In this document: one piece after another, positions 27,116-43,463 of the stretch | Layout of the letters: each line of letters opens with the position of its first letter | Position numbering within the stretch: position 1 is the stretch's first letter | NCBI GenBank assembly: GCA_037965595.1 | Contig: CP150183.1 | Location: 2,418,001-2,482,000 of the forward strand | Direction: 5' to 3' | Length of the DNA stretch: 64,000 nt | Origin: Alkalihalobacillus sp. FSL W8-0930 | GTDB taxonomy: Bacteria; Bacillota; Bacilli; Bacillales; Bacillaceae_D | The notes under the pieces: model-generated | Told to the model about the DNA's origin: nothing | Seen by the model: only the letters and a program-made list of their open reading frames with translations | The model's database searches: none | Program-made: the position numbers and the translations under genes

Positions 27116-27394
27116 CTATTTTGATTTCTTTCTTGTTTTCGGAATCGTTTTAGACGGTTGTTTTCGTATCCATTTAATGAATCTTCGTACGGCTTCATCC
27201 TCTTGTAATTCTTTAATCGTTGACAGTCTAGCCGCAAGCTCCGCGTTGCTATATAGTACATGAATTTGTTTATGACAAGGAATACAGAGCATCGATGTTT
27301 GTAGATGAGCCCCTCCCTTTTGTCTTGGCGTTAAATGATGGACCGTCCGTTCAACTTCTTCTCGCAAACAAAGCTCACACTGACCGTTGTTCAT
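27116..27394 (-). CDS. HNH-motif protein (YisB-like)
   Basis: A 92-residue protein with CELC, VHHLTPRQKGG and LCIPCHKQIH, that is two CxxC zinc pairs framing an HNH-type centre, and a basic C-terminus (TRKKSK). Could be a small nuclease; B. subtilis YisB is similar in size and layout. AAGGTG precedes ATG 27394. It is monocistronic, convergent with the tRNA-like gene, and no phage or intron context is present. Confidence 0.75.
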   Translation of the reverse strand: MNNGQCELCLREEVERTVHHLTPRQKGGAHLQTSMLCIPCHKQIHVLYSNAELAARLSTIKELQEDEAVRRFIKWIRKQPSKTIPKTRKKSK

Positions 27395-27526
27395 CTTTTC
27401 ACCTTCTTACATTCTCAAATGTTCACAACATTCTTCTGAAATTATTCTCCCTTTTCTCCCGTAAATTTGCTACGATTGATAGTATCTTTTTAGAGATGTA
27501 GCGATTGATGCAAAGGATGTTTTCAC

Positions 27527-29869
27527 ATGCAAACAGCATTTTATCAACATAAATTAACTACTCTATCTACACTAGACCGTAGTGAATGGCAGCGAGTATA
27601 TCAAGCCGCTAAACGAGGCGAGGTGACCTGTCCTCATTGTCATGAGCCTGTGCGCATGAACATGAGCATAAAGTGCGCCCCTTTATTTGAACATCCTCGT
27701 TCATTGTTTGATTGTGAGGAACAGGTTAAGAAACTTGAACGGACTCAAACAAAAATAGAACAACCAACAACAAATCAAACGGAAACGAGTGTCGGTGGGT
27801 TTATCTTACCCAAAGGTCACTCTATCGAATCTCAATCTAAACCAGTTAATGACCTGGAATGGAAGGAGCCTGTTTCAATTCACAGCTTTCCCTCCTTTAC
27901 AAAGCCTTCTTCAGTTAAAAGAAACCAGTCAAACCCTTACCGTCAATCACTTGAGGAGTCAGGTATCATCCTTGACGAGGCACAGTGGAGAGCCGTCACA
28001 AAAACGGAAGGACCATTATTACTTGTAGCTGGTGCTGGCAGCGGAAAAACGCGTGTCCTAACTAGCAGAGCGGCATATATGCTACAGCATGTCGGCATAC
28101 TACCTGAACAAATGATTCTCGTTACCTTTACGGCGAAAGCAGCAAGAGAAATGAAAGAACGGATGCAAATCTATCCTGGTCTTTCAAAACAAACGCTAAG
28201 GAAATTAATGATTGGTACCTTCCATAGCATTTTCTATAAGATGCTTCTACATCATGAGCCTGATAAATGGGACAGCCGTTTTTTATTAAAGGAATGGCAA
28301 CGAGTTCAGATCATTAAAGAGGCAGGTCGCAACATGGGTCTTGATGAGAAAGAATTCGCCTACGATCAAGCCCTCACTCAAATAAGCTGGTGGAAAAATC
28401 ACTTACTGACACCAGAGCAGGTGAAACCAGCAGATCATTGGGAGGAACGCTGCGCCTCTTTGTATAAAACATACGAAGAAACAAGAAAAGCACGATCTAC
28501 CTTTGATTTTGATGATATGTTAACAGGTTGTTACGATATGCTTACTTCCAATCAAGCTTTACTTAAACGATACCAGGAACGTTTTTCCTACGTTTCAGTT
28601 GATGAGTTCCAAGACATTAATAAAATTCAATTTAAGTTGATTCAACTATTATGTGAGCCTGATCGTAATCTTTGTGTAGTTGGAGATGATGATCAATCGA
28701 TTTACGCTTTTAGAGGCAGTGATCCCGAATACCTTCGACGTTTCCCTGCTTTATATCCGGAAGGTGAGACGCTTATTCTAAATCAAAATTATCGCTCCAC
28801 CCACCCAATCGTGTCACTTGCCAATAATGTTGTAAAAACAAATAAGCAACGAATGAGTAAGGAATTACAAGCTCAAGCAACTTCAGAGACGGTTCCTTTC
28901 CTCTTCTTTCCTTATGATGAAGAAGAGGAAGCAACGATGATTGTGACAGATATTAAAGAGCGCATTCATGAGGGGGCTGCCCCCTCAGATTTCGCGATTC
29001 TTTACCGGACAAACGTCCACTCCATGGCTTTGTTTGAACGGCTGATCCAGTCTAGCATTCCATTTATGATTGAGCAGGACGGCGAATCCTTCTACAAACG
29101 GAAAGTGGTCAAAAAAGCGCTGGCTTACCTTCGTATTGCCCAGCAACCAGATGATACAGAAGCAATGACAGATTTAATTGGAGCGCTGTTTTTAAAACAG
29201 GATCGATTAACAGAGATTAAGAGTCTCAGCATCATGCACGACTGCTCGTTACTTGAAGCCTTAAAGCATCTCAGTGGTTTAAAGCCGTTCCAGCTAAAAA
29301 AAATGGAGGACCTGCCCTCTCAATGTAAGGAGATTAATCAATTAACCCCTCTAGAGGCATTAAATCGGATCGAAAAGGAGCTTGGCTTTAAGGATTATCT
29401 TAAAAAGCAGGGTAGCGAAGGTAATAAGATGGATAAAGGAAGCGACGATCTTGCCAGATTAAAAGTATCTGCAAGACAACATAACTCAATTCCCTCTTTC
29501 TTGGAACATGTTGATCATATGGTTGCCAAGCAAGACGAACAACGATCGCAGCCAAATGATTCTGACGCCGTTCAACTCATGACTATCCACCGCTCAAAAG
29601 GACTGGAGTTTAAACATGTGTATATCCTTGGTGCGGTTGAGGGATCTATGCCACACGATTATGCATTGGATGCTTGGCGTGATGGCGACGATCAGCCTCT
29701 CGAAGAAGAACGCAGGCTTATGTATGTAGCCATGACGCGTGCCGAGTATGCCCTAGCTATTTCCGTTCCAATGATGTATAAGGGAAAACGCGCACAACGC
29801 TCTCGTTTTGTACGCGAGATGAGTCGACAGACAGCGCCTATTAAACGGACCGAGGTGAAATCAAGGTGA
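27527..29869 (+). CDS. yjcD: UvrD/PcrA-type superfamily 1 helicase (YjcD-like)
   Basis: A 780-residue helicase. The N-terminal 100 residues carry a CPHC...C zinc-like element, as in B. subtilis YjcD. The SF1 motifs follow: Walker A VAGAGSGKTRVLTSR, Walker B VSVDEFQDINKIQ, VVGDDDQSIYAFRGSDP, LNQNYRST, TIHRSKGLEF and YVAMTRAEYAL. Probable 3'-5' DNA helicase; function in vivo not established. AAAGGATG precedes the ATG. It overlaps the HD-domain gene by 4 nt (GTGA). Confidence 0.9.
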   Translation: MQTAFYQHKLTTLSTLDRSEWQRVYQAAKRGEVTCPHCHEPVRMNMSIKCAPLFEHPRSLFDCEEQVKKLERTQTKIEQPTTNQTETSVGGFILPKGHSIESQSKPVNDLEWKEPVSIHSFPSFTKPSSVKRNQSNPYRQSLEESGIILDEAQWRAVTKTEGPLLLVAGAGSGKTRVLTSRAAYMLQHVGILPEQMILVTFTAKAAREMKERMQIYPGLSKQTLRKLMIGTFHSIFYKMLLHHEPDKWDSRFLLKEWQRVQIIKEAGRNMGLDEKEFAYDQALTQISWWKNHLLTPEQVKPADHWEERCASLYKTYEETRKARSTFDFDDMLTGCYDMLTSNQALLKRYQERFSYVSVDEFQDINKIQFKLIQLLCEPDRNLCVVGDDDQSIYAFRGSDPEYLRRFPALYPEGETLILNQNYRSTHPIVSLANNVVKTNKQRMSKELQAQATSETVPFLFFPYDEEEEATMIVTDIKERIHEGAAPSDFAILYRTNVHSMALFERLIQSSIPFMIEQDGESFYKRKVVKKALAYLRIAQQPDDTEAMTDLIGALFLKQDRLTEIKSLSIMHDCSLLEALKHLSGLKPFQLKKMEDLPSQCKEINQLTPLEALNRIEKELGFKDYLKKQGSEGNKMDKGSDDLARLKVSARQHNSIPSFLEHVDHMVAKQDEQRSQPNDSDAVQLMTIHRSKGLEFKHVYILGAVEGSMPHDYALDAWRDGDDQPLEEERRLMYVAMTRAEYALAISVPMMYKGKRAQRSRFVREMSRQTAPIKRTEVKSR

Positions 29870-30510
29870 ATTCAACGATTATAGACGAAACCGAGCAGTG
29901 GGTTCGCGAAAAGCTTTCTGACGATACGTCTGGGCATGACTGGTATCATATTATGCGGGTAACTGCCTTAGCTCAGTATCTATGCAAGGACACCGCTGCA
30001 GACAAAAATACAGTGGTTCTCGCAAGCCTTCTTCATGACTTAGCTGATGATAAATTGATTGAAGATGAAGAAGCAGGACGCCAAATGATTGCAGATTGGT
30101 TAAAAGATAAAAATGTAGCTAAAGAAACGATCGACCATATTCTTCTCATTATTTCTACAATGTCGTTTAAAGGCGGAACCGGTTCTCCTATGGAAACACT
30201 TGAGGGGCAAATTGTTCAAGACGCTGATCGACTTGATGCATTGGGTGCGATTGGTATTGCAAGAACCTTCACGTATTCAGGGCATAAGCAGCAACCGATG
30301 TACGATCCTCATTTGCCAACGAGAGAAAACATGACGGTCGAGGAATATCGAAAAGGTCGATCAAGCGCTATTCATCACTTTTATGAAAAGCTACTCAAGC
30401 TACCAGCTCTTATGAATACGTCAAAAGGGAAAGCATTAGCTGAAGAAAGAGCCAAGTACATGAAATCCTTTTTGCAGCAATTTTACTCGGAGTGGACATT
30501 CAAAGAATAG
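29866..30510 (+). CDS. HD-domain phosphohydrolase (YpgQ/YedJ type)
   Basis: A 214-residue HD-superfamily hydrolase: H in GHDWYHIMRV, the HD pair in LASLLHDLADDK and the distal D in QDADRLDALGAIG complete the metal site. B. subtilis YpgQ, of similar length, has nucleotide pyrophosphatase activity in vitro (from memory). Start is GTG 29866 with GAGGTG upstream, coupled to the helicase stop. Strong terminator after it. Confidence 0.85.
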   Translation: MNSTIIDETEQWVREKLSDDTSGHDWYHIMRVTALAQYLCKDTAADKNTVVLASLLHDLADDKLIEDEEAGRQMIADWLKDKNVAKETIDHILLIISTMSFKGGTGSPMETLEGQIVQDADRLDALGAIGIARTFTYSGHKQQPMYDPHLPTRENMTVEEYRKGRSSAIHHFYEKLLKLPALMNTSKGKALAEERAKYMKSFLQQFYSEWTFKE

Positions 30511-30513
30511 AAG

Positions 30514-30547
30514 GAAGAGCCAAAACTTGTCACGGTTTTGGCTCTTC
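30514..30547. terminator. Bidirectional terminator, HD gene / glycerate kinase
   Basis: GAAGAGCCAAAAC (30514-30526) pairs perfectly with GTTTTGGCTCTTC (30535-30547), loop of 8 nt, between two convergent genes. Confidence 0.88.
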
Positions 30548-30550
30548 TTA

Positions 30551-31690
30551 TTAACGTTTTAGTTTCATCGTCATAGCAATGTTTTTTGCTAATGCTTCAA
30601 GGTATTCTAGCCCATTCTCCATTGCATCTTCAAGTGGAATGGCCCCCGGAACTAATGAGAATGCCGCATCAATCCCATGATCATGTATAACCTCATACCG
30701 ATCCCCTAATTGTCCTGCAACGGCGATAACTGGCACACCTGCCTCTTTTGCAGCTTTAGCCACACCAATTGGCGTCTTGCCAAAAATCGATTGATGATCT
30801 AGGCGCCCTTCTCCCGTGATCACAAGGTCTGCTCCCACTAGGTGTGAAGAGAAGTTTGTTAATTCCAGTACAAGCGTAATACCTGAGGCTAATCGAGGAT
30901 GAACAAATGCAAGTAACCCCGCTCCAAGTCCTCCGGCTGCTCCTGCACCAGGCGTATCCTGAACCGCAAGCCCTAGTTGATCTTTTACTACACGTGCGAA
31001 CTGTGCAAGGCCCATTTCAAGTTGGTCACGAATGGCTTGAGTTGTAGCGCCTTTTTGTGGACCGTACACTGCCGTGGCTCCATTCTCACCAAGTAATGGA
31101 TTCTCTACATCAGAGGCCACCTCAATCGATGCTTGTGCAAGTCCAGAATGAAGCCCATCCGTTTGAATGGTTGTTAATGTATGTAAGGCACCCCCGCCAA
31201 ATGGAAGCTCTTGTCCGCTGTGATCCAAGAGTTTTACTCCTAAAGCTTGAGCCATTCCAGCTCCACCATCGTTTGTAGCACTCCCACCTAGACCTAAAAT
31301 TATTTTTGTTGCTCCTTCATTTAACGCGTCCACCATTAATTCTCCCGTACCATAAGATGTTGTCGTGAGAGGATTTCGTTGGTTCTGCGGAACGTGATGC
31401 AATCCAGACGCAGAGGCCATCTCAATTACGGCCACCCCGGTATCTTTAGAGAGGGCATAACTCGCCTCTACAGGCGTTCCTAATGGTCCCGTTACGGTTA
31501 TTTTTTTTATGTTTCCATGTAAGGCATCAGCTAGAGATTCAACAGTTCCTTCTCCCCCATCTGCCATTGGAATTTTAAGATAAGTGCAGTTCGGATAAAT
31601 TTGTTTAAAGCCTTTTTCTATTGCAAGTGCAGCTTCATTTGCTGAAAAACTCTCTTTAAATGAATCTGGGGCAATGATTATTTTTTTCAT
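30551..31690 (-). CDS. glxK: Glycerate kinase
   Basis: A 379-residue glycerate kinase of the GarK/GlxK family that phosphorylates D-glycerate with ATP. Signatures: MKKIIIAPDSFKES, PMADGGEGTVE, GLGGSATNDGGAGMAQALG and ITGEGRLDHQSIFGKTP. ATG 31690 with GGAGTGGAG upstream; an earlier in-frame ATG adds nine residues that homologues lack. Monocistronic. No glyoxylate-pathway partner genes lie nearby. Confidence 0.93.
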   Translation of the reverse strand: MKKIIIAPDSFKESFSANEAALAIEKGFKQIYPNCTYLKIPMADGGEGTVESLADALHGNIKKITVTGPLGTPVEASYALSKDTGVAVIEMASASGLHHVPQNQRNPLTTTSYGTGELMVDALNEGATKIILGLGGSATNDGGAGMAQALGVKLLDHSGQELPFGGGALHTLTTIQTDGLHSGLAQASIEVASDVENPLLGENGATAVYGPQKGATTQAIRDQLEMGLAQFARVVKDQLGLAVQDTPGAGAAGGLGAGLLAFVHPRLASGITLVLELTNFSSHLVGADLVITGEGRLDHQSIFGKTPIGVAKAAKEAGVPVIAVAGQLGDRYEVIHDHGIDAAFSLVPGAIPLEDAMENGLEYLEALAKNIAMTMKLKR

Positions 31691-31801
31691 TTTGTCTCCA
31701 CTCCTTCCCTTAATCACTCAAAAGATAGCGCTTTACTATTACGTTATCATCATACCTAATCTATAATTCTTGTACAAGATGTATACGTTTTTCTATAAAA
31801 C

Positions 31802-31838
31802 AAAAAGTCATTCGCCTATTTAGACGAATGACTCTTTT
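31802..31838. terminator. Terminator between symporter and glycerate kinase genes
   Basis: AGTCATTCG (31806-31814) pairs with CGAATGACT (31825-31833); A run on the left and T run on the right make it usable in both directions. Confidence 0.85.
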
Positions 31839-31842
31839 TCAA

Positions 31843-33249
31843 TTAGTTATCTTTTTCTTTTTCTTCATTCCACGTATCTGCACCCTTAAGTCCAGGTATA
31901 TTTTTCTGGAAGAAAACAGGATCTTTTCCTAACTTACGTTGTTCCTGATAATCTTTTATCGTTGCAAAGGCTACCTTACTAATGAGTAAGATCACAACAA
32001 GGTTAACAGCAGCCGTTATCGCCATAAAGACATCTGCCAGTTGCCAAGCTAGTTCAATTCCAATCATTGAACCAACAACAACCATTACAATTACAGCAAT
32101 TCGGTACACATGAAGCCAGATTGTTCCTTCTTTAATGAACTGAATATTTGATTCTCCGTAATAATAATTTCCAAATAGAGACGTAAAGGCAAAGAAGAAA
32201 ATAGAAATTGCCACAAATCCAACTGCCCAGCTCCCTAAGTGATCACTTAATGAAGCTTGCGTTAACGCAACACCATCTACTGCACCTGTTTGATAAACAT
32301 CTGATAGTAAAATAGCAAACGCCGTTGCAGAACAGACAATGATGGTATCAAAGAAAACACCTAGTGATTGAACAAGACCCTGTTTAACTGGGTGAGAGAC
32401 ATGAGCTGCAGCTGCAGCATGCGGTACACTACCCATCCCTGCTTCATTTGAGAAGAGTCCTCGTCTAGCACCAAGTACTAGCGCTCCAATCACTGTTCCA
32501 GTCGTAGCTTCCCGTAAACCAAAGGCATCTTGAACAATTAGTAGAAATACGGAAGGAATCTGAGTATAGTTTAAGATCATAACAAAAAGGACAACACCAA
32601 TATAAAAGATCGCCATAACCGGCACAACGATTGATGAAATCTTAGAAATTCGTTGTACTCCACCATAAATAATTAACCCAGTTACTGCAGCAACAATGAT
32701 ACCTACAAACAATTTATTAAAATTAAAGGCTTCATCTAGCGCATTGGCAAGAGTATTCGCTTGTAATGAGTTGAAAATTAATCCAAATGTTATGGAGATC
32801 AATACTGCAAAAAAGACAGCGAGTCCTCTTTTACCTAAGGCCGTTTGAATATAATAAGAAGGGCCCCCTCTGAACTGATTTCCATCCTTCACTTTATACA
32901 CCTGAGCTAATAAACTTTCAATGAACCCGGTAGCCATCCCAATAACCGCGACGACCCACATCCAAAAAATCGCCCCAGGACCTCCTGTTGCAATTGCAAG
33001 AGCCACACCTGCAATATTTGCCGAGCCGACTCGTGAAGCAGCACTTATACAAAAGGCTTGAAAGGCAGAGACTTCATCTTTGTTTGACGTTTTATCTCCA
33101 AGCACTCTAAACATTTCAGGAAACATTCTAATTTGAACAAAGTTTGTTCGGATCGTAAAATAAAGTCCTACTCCAACAAGCAAAATGATTAGGATGTATG
33201 TATATACAAAATCATTTAAATCTCCTATTAATTTGATTAAGCTGTCCAT
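31843..33249 (-). CDS. Alanine/glycine:cation symporter family protein
   Basis: A 468-residue AGCS-family transporter with about eleven transmembrane helices. Family motifs include FCISAASRVGSANIAGVA near the N-terminus, and GARRGLFSNEAGMGSVPHAAAAA in the middle. Probably imports alanine or glycine with Na+. Charged, cytoplasmic C-terminus (EEKEKDN). GGAGGAGC precedes the ATG. Monocistronic. Confidence 0.93.
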   Translation of the reverse strand: MDSLIKLIGDLNDFVYTYILIILLVGVGLYFTIRTNFVQIRMFPEMFRVLGDKTSNKDEVSAFQAFCISAASRVGSANIAGVALAIATGGPGAIFWMWVVAVIGMATGFIESLLAQVYKVKDGNQFRGGPSYYIQTALGKRGLAVFFAVLISITFGLIFNSLQANTLANALDEAFNFNKLFVGIIVAAVTGLIIYGGVQRISKISSIVVPVMAIFYIGVVLFVMILNYTQIPSVFLLIVQDAFGLREATTGTVIGALVLGARRGLFSNEAGMGSVPHAAAAAHVSHPVKQGLVQSLGVFFDTIIVCSATAFAILLSDVYQTGAVDGVALTQASLSDHLGSWAVGFVAISIFFFAFTSLFGNYYYGESNIQFIKEGTIWLHVYRIAVIVMVVVGSMIGIELAWQLADVFMAITAAVNLVVILLISKVAFATIKDYQEQRKLGKDPVFFQKNIPGLKGADTWNEEKEKDN

Positions 33250-33325
33250 CTTTTGCTCCTCCTTTAAACTGAATTTTTATCATACCCTTAATACGTCATA
33301 CAAGCAATCTATGTAAAAATTAACC

Positions 33326-33355
33326 ATAAAAAAAGAGAACGATGATCGTTCTCTT
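33326..33355 (-). terminator. Terminator of the TPR glycosyltransferase gene
   Basis: AAGAGAACGA-TGA-TCGTTCTCTT (33333-33355) with an A run before it, that is a U tract on the minus strand. Confidence 0.88.
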
Positions 33356-33371
33356 AGATAGTACCCAATCC

Positions 33372-34487
33372 CTAATCGTTTGAATCTTGTTTTGTTAATC
33401 CAAGCTCATTTTCAAGGAGTTTTTTATTTGCTAAAATTGTTGCATCCTTTGGTCGATAGCCACGAGCGAGTTCATTCTTTTCATAAGACTTTTGTTTATC
33501 TCCTGTTCGATAATAACAAACACATAGTTGAAGGTTTGGATACCATGTTGAATACGCCGGGTAACTAAAACTCCATTGATCTGGGTCCGGTTTTAATTTC
33601 GCAGCCACTTCGTACCAATAGATGGCATCTAGATAAAACGCTCTTGTCTGATAGTTGTACCCTATTCGTGAACAGGCTTCGGGCCTAGGTGTTCTAGTGT
33701 AAAGAAATGAATCAAATAATGCTTTAAGTTCTTCATCAACTTGATTTAATGCCCGGTAGCAATCTGCTTTCCCAATGCAGGCATGGAACGTATCTTCAAT
33801 CCATCCGTCACCTTTCTTAATGTGGAGATTGTATTGCTCAATAGCCTTTTCACATTTTCCTTTCTCTCTTAATTCATTTCCATAATAAAAGTAATCTCTT
33901 GCAGAAAATTCTTCGCCGGCCTCTTCTTTCTGTTGGAAAATAGAATAAATTACTCCTAAATTACTGCTTACCTTTTCAGGGGTAAATTCTTTTTTGTGTG
34001 TAATGGAAATGTCGGAATTAATGATGTTACCAAACACGTTTAAGTACTCGTGAGCATCTCCTCCCCAGAGGAAATTCTTCGATCTTTTTACTAGCCGATT
34101 CCTGCGGTACCTAAGAGCCACATTGCCCTCGTCATCAACGCCATTATCATAATACATGGATACGGAATCAACAGAGGGATCCAACGTTTCTTTAAGTTTA
34201 AGTAATTTCTCTTGATCTTCTTTGAGCAAGACATCATCCGCATCTAAGTAAAGAATGTACTCTTTCGTTGCATGCTTAAATGCTTCATTTCTAGCTGCTG
34301 CATAGCTATCAGTCCATTTGTAGAAAAAAACTCGATCGGTGTAGGTTCGCGCCAATTCTTCCGTCCCATCTGTAGAACCTGTGTCCAGAATATTAATCTC
34401 ATCAACAATATGCTTCACCGTATCAAGGCAACGTCCAAGTAATTTTTCTTCGTTCTTTACAATCATACATAAGCTGATCGTAATCAT
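33372..34487 (-). CDS. Family 2 glycosyltransferase with C-terminal TPR-like region
   Basis: A 371-residue protein. The N-terminal GT-A domain starts ISLCMIVKNEEKLLGRCL, with the nucleotide-sugar DxD in LYLDADDVLL and ILDTGSTDGT. The C-terminal 170 residues are helical repeats (GNELREKGKCEKAIEQYNLHI, YEVAAKLKPDP), like TPRs. It lies just downstream of a Thr-rich collagen-like gene, which is the arrangement of BclA-type exosporium proteins and the transferases that glycosylate them, so it may begin the glycan on the collagen threonines (inference). Confidence 0.88.
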   Translation of the reverse strand: MITISLCMIVKNEEKLLGRCLDTVKHIVDEINILDTGSTDGTEELARTYTDRVFFYKWTDSYAAARNEAFKHATKEYILYLDADDVLLKEDQEKLLKLKETLDPSVDSVSMYYDNGVDDEGNVALRYRRNRLVKRSKNFLWGGDAHEYLNVFGNIINSDISITHKKEFTPEKVSSNLGVIYSIFQQKEEAGEEFSARDYFYYGNELREKGKCEKAIEQYNLHIKKGDGWIEDTFHACIGKADCYRALNQVDEELKALFDSFLYTRTPRPEACSRIGYNYQTRAFYLDAIYWYEVAAKLKPDPDQWSFSYPAYSTWYPNLQLCVCYYRTGDKQKSYEKNELARGYRPKDATILANKKLLENELGLTKQDSND

Positions 34488-34552
34488 TTAGGCTCACTCC
34501 TAACTTTTATCTTCCTACTATCTGTATACTATGAACAAAGCGTAAGTACGTG

Positions 34553-34584
34553 AAAAAAACAGCCACTTGAAAAAGTAGCTGTTT
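34553..34584 (-). terminator. Terminator of the large collagen-like gene
   Basis: AAACAGCCACTT (34557-34568) and AAGTAGCTGTTT (34573-34584) form an 11-pair stem with one mismatch; the A run before it gives a U tract on the minus strand. Confidence 0.85.
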
Positions 34585-34592
34585 CAAATTTA

Positions 34593-39152
<4,560 letters not shown>

Positions 39153-39245
39153 TTTCACTCCTCCTTTAACGCAATATAATCTATAAATATTCAGTCTTTG
39201 ATCTATTTGTTTGAGCCTTAACCTACCATTAGTTTTTATTTTCCA

Positions 39246-39272
39246 ACAAAAAAAAGCCCACAAGAATGGGCT
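39246..39272 (-). terminator. Terminator between the two collagen-like genes
   Basis: Minus strand: AGCCCA-TTCTTG-TGGGCT followed by eight T residues (plus coordinates 39246-39272). The second gene is therefore probably transcribed separately from the first. Confidence 0.9.
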
Positions 39273-39285
39273 CAACATTTATAAA

Positions 39286-41634
<2,349 letters not shown>

Positions 41635-41688
41635 TCAGAAATGGATGGACAGCACATTCGCCTAGTATTTAAATAGTTTTCGATCTTA

Positions 41689-43374
41689 TTAAGAGTGTTG
41701 GATTACCAAACTGATTTCTAACGAGTAATCAATTAAGTCCTCTCCCTTACTTTTTGAGCTTGATAGAAAGTCCTTTTTCAAGTAAAGTGGTTGCTCCTCT
41801 AGTAAATCTCTACCTCGACCTCCATCTGAAAAACTTCCTCGGACTCCTTTATCATTAATCCAGTACTTGAACCCTTTAAGTATAGAGGCTAAGATCTTTT
41901 GCTCATTTTTCTCTATAAACCTACTAGCAGAAACGGATAAAGGAGCTACAATCTGATGACCCAACTCAAGTAATTTCAAATGACTTTCCCCTAACGATTG
42001 AAGGGAAGAACGATTAAAATCAGAAAAAACGGATCGTTTTAATACAAATGGAGGAATAAGAAGTGATGAATTAGGAAGCTTATGGCAGCCAGCCGTTACA
42101 TTTAATAATGTATTCCCTATATGGACGAGCGTCATTTTTTCAATGGAGCTCTGTGTACTGGATTGATCATTTATACAAACATCAACACCTGGTTTATCAA
42201 CCTCATCAAAAAATTGTTGAATTTCGTCTCTTGTTATAGGAATCTCTGCCGAATGAAACAGCAATCGGTTTCCTTGAGCAAGCTGACTCCCAATATAGAA
42301 GGCTGTATCTAGCGAACATGTCTGGTCAACTGTGATAAAGGGTATCGATTGATGGGCAAAAAAATCAATGGCAACAGGATGAGTTGAAGTTACAATAGGT
42401 ACCCACTCAATCTGTGGAGATTTGAGCAGCTCCTGAACATCTAATAATTCAGCCCCTTCTGACACATAGAAAATAACACTCCTGTCTCTCGCTTTAGACA
42501 AGGCCTGCCACTTTAAACGATCTGAATAAAGTAGATGAACCCCCTCTAATGGCTTTGGATAATGTAGTGTTGGTCCGTACATATCGAATAAATAATCAAG
42601 CGCTTCTAAGAAATCACCATGCATACGTTGCATCGCTTCACCAATCACTTCCCCTGGCTTAGGCAAATGGTTTATTCGCATTTTGTTCATTCTTAGTACA
42701 TCAATTGTATGAGAAACCGATACTTCAAGCTGTTTATCAACAGCGATGGTATTTGCTAACACAGGATTCGACAATTCACTACGTCCAACCATCTCAAGCC
42801 CCTTAAGACTGAAGGCATGTGGAATCGTTAAGATGTTCTCTGCACGCAAATCTCTTCTCTCTTGTATGGCATTTAGAAAGAATCTAGATTGAGAGATAAT
42901 GTCCGCCCTCTCCACTTTCGTAATCCAATCAATTGAATTGATTGCCATATCAACTCCATTTTCTACGTCTTGAATAAATGGCAAATAATCCTCTGCTTTA
43001 ATCACAATATCTGCATCCGTAAATAAATAAATGTCTGCTTTCGCATTAAGCGCACCTATTGCTCGCCCTACATCATTCCCAAGCGGTTGAGTAAAATTTA
43101 GCACCTTTGCGCCATGTGACTCTGCAATATGTGCCGTTTGATCCTTTGAGCCGTTCACTACAACGATGATTTGATCAGGCTGTAGACGCTTAAGCTCTGC
43201 TAGTACACCAGGCAGCGTATCAGCCTCGTCCATTGCAGGAACAATCACGTGTAGCTTGTAATCAAGGTTTCGTTTGACAATGCCTGTGGAAACCGGTAAA
43301 GGTGATTGCCCATTCAACTTTCTTAAATAATCTTCTTTATTCGTAATCACGCGATAAGAAAAACTATTCCTCAT
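41689..43374 (-). CDS. Glycosyltransferase family 2 protein with large C-terminal extension
   Basis: A 561-residue protein. Residues 40-270 are a GT-A domain: LHVIVPAMDEADTLPGVL, IIVVVNGSKDQT and the metal DxD in IYLFTDADIVI, like glucosyl-phosphoglycerate or dolichol-phosphate type synthases. The C-terminal 290 residues have no recognised family. ATG 43374 with GGGGGAG is chosen; an earlier ATG has none. It is next to the collagen genes and diverges from the coiled-coil gene, so a role in the spore glycan is likely but not shown. Confidence 0.8.
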   Translation of the reverse strand: MRNSFSYRVITNKEDYLRKLNGQSPLPVSTGIVKRNLDYKLHVIVPAMDEADTLPGVLAELKRLQPDQIIVVVNGSKDQTAHIAESHGAKVLNFTQPLGNDVGRAIGALNAKADIYLFTDADIVIKAEDYLPFIQDVENGVDMAINSIDWITKVERADIISQSRFFLNAIQERRDLRAENILTIPHAFSLKGLEMVGRSELSNPVLANTIAVDKQLEVSVSHTIDVLRMNKMRINHLPKPGEVIGEAMQRMHGDFLEALDYLFDMYGPTLHYPKPLEGVHLLYSDRLKWQALSKARDRSVIFYVSEGAELLDVQELLKSPQIEWVPIVTSTHPVAIDFFAHQSIPFITVDQTCSLDTAFYIGSQLAQGNRLLFHSAEIPITRDEIQQFFDEVDKPGVDVCINDQSSTQSSIEKMTLVHIGNTLLNVTAGCHKLPNSSLLIPPFVLKRSVFSDFNRSSLQSLGESHLKLLELGHQIVAPLSVSASRFIEKNEQKILASILKGFKYWINDKGVRGSFSDGGRGRDLLEEQPLYLKKDFLSSSKSKGEDLIDYSLEISLVIQHS

Positions 43375-43463
43375 AGGACGCTCCCCCTTTTTGAGATTGA
43401 TCTGCATGTTCCAAATCATTTGGACATATACACTATATAAACAACATTAATGAGGTGATTCGT

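Noticed and set aside
27116-27394. Prophage or homing-endonuclease remnant
   Set aside because: The HNH protein is small, has chromosomal relatives (YisB), and there are no phage genes, intron boundaries or attachment repeats near the tRNA-like gene.
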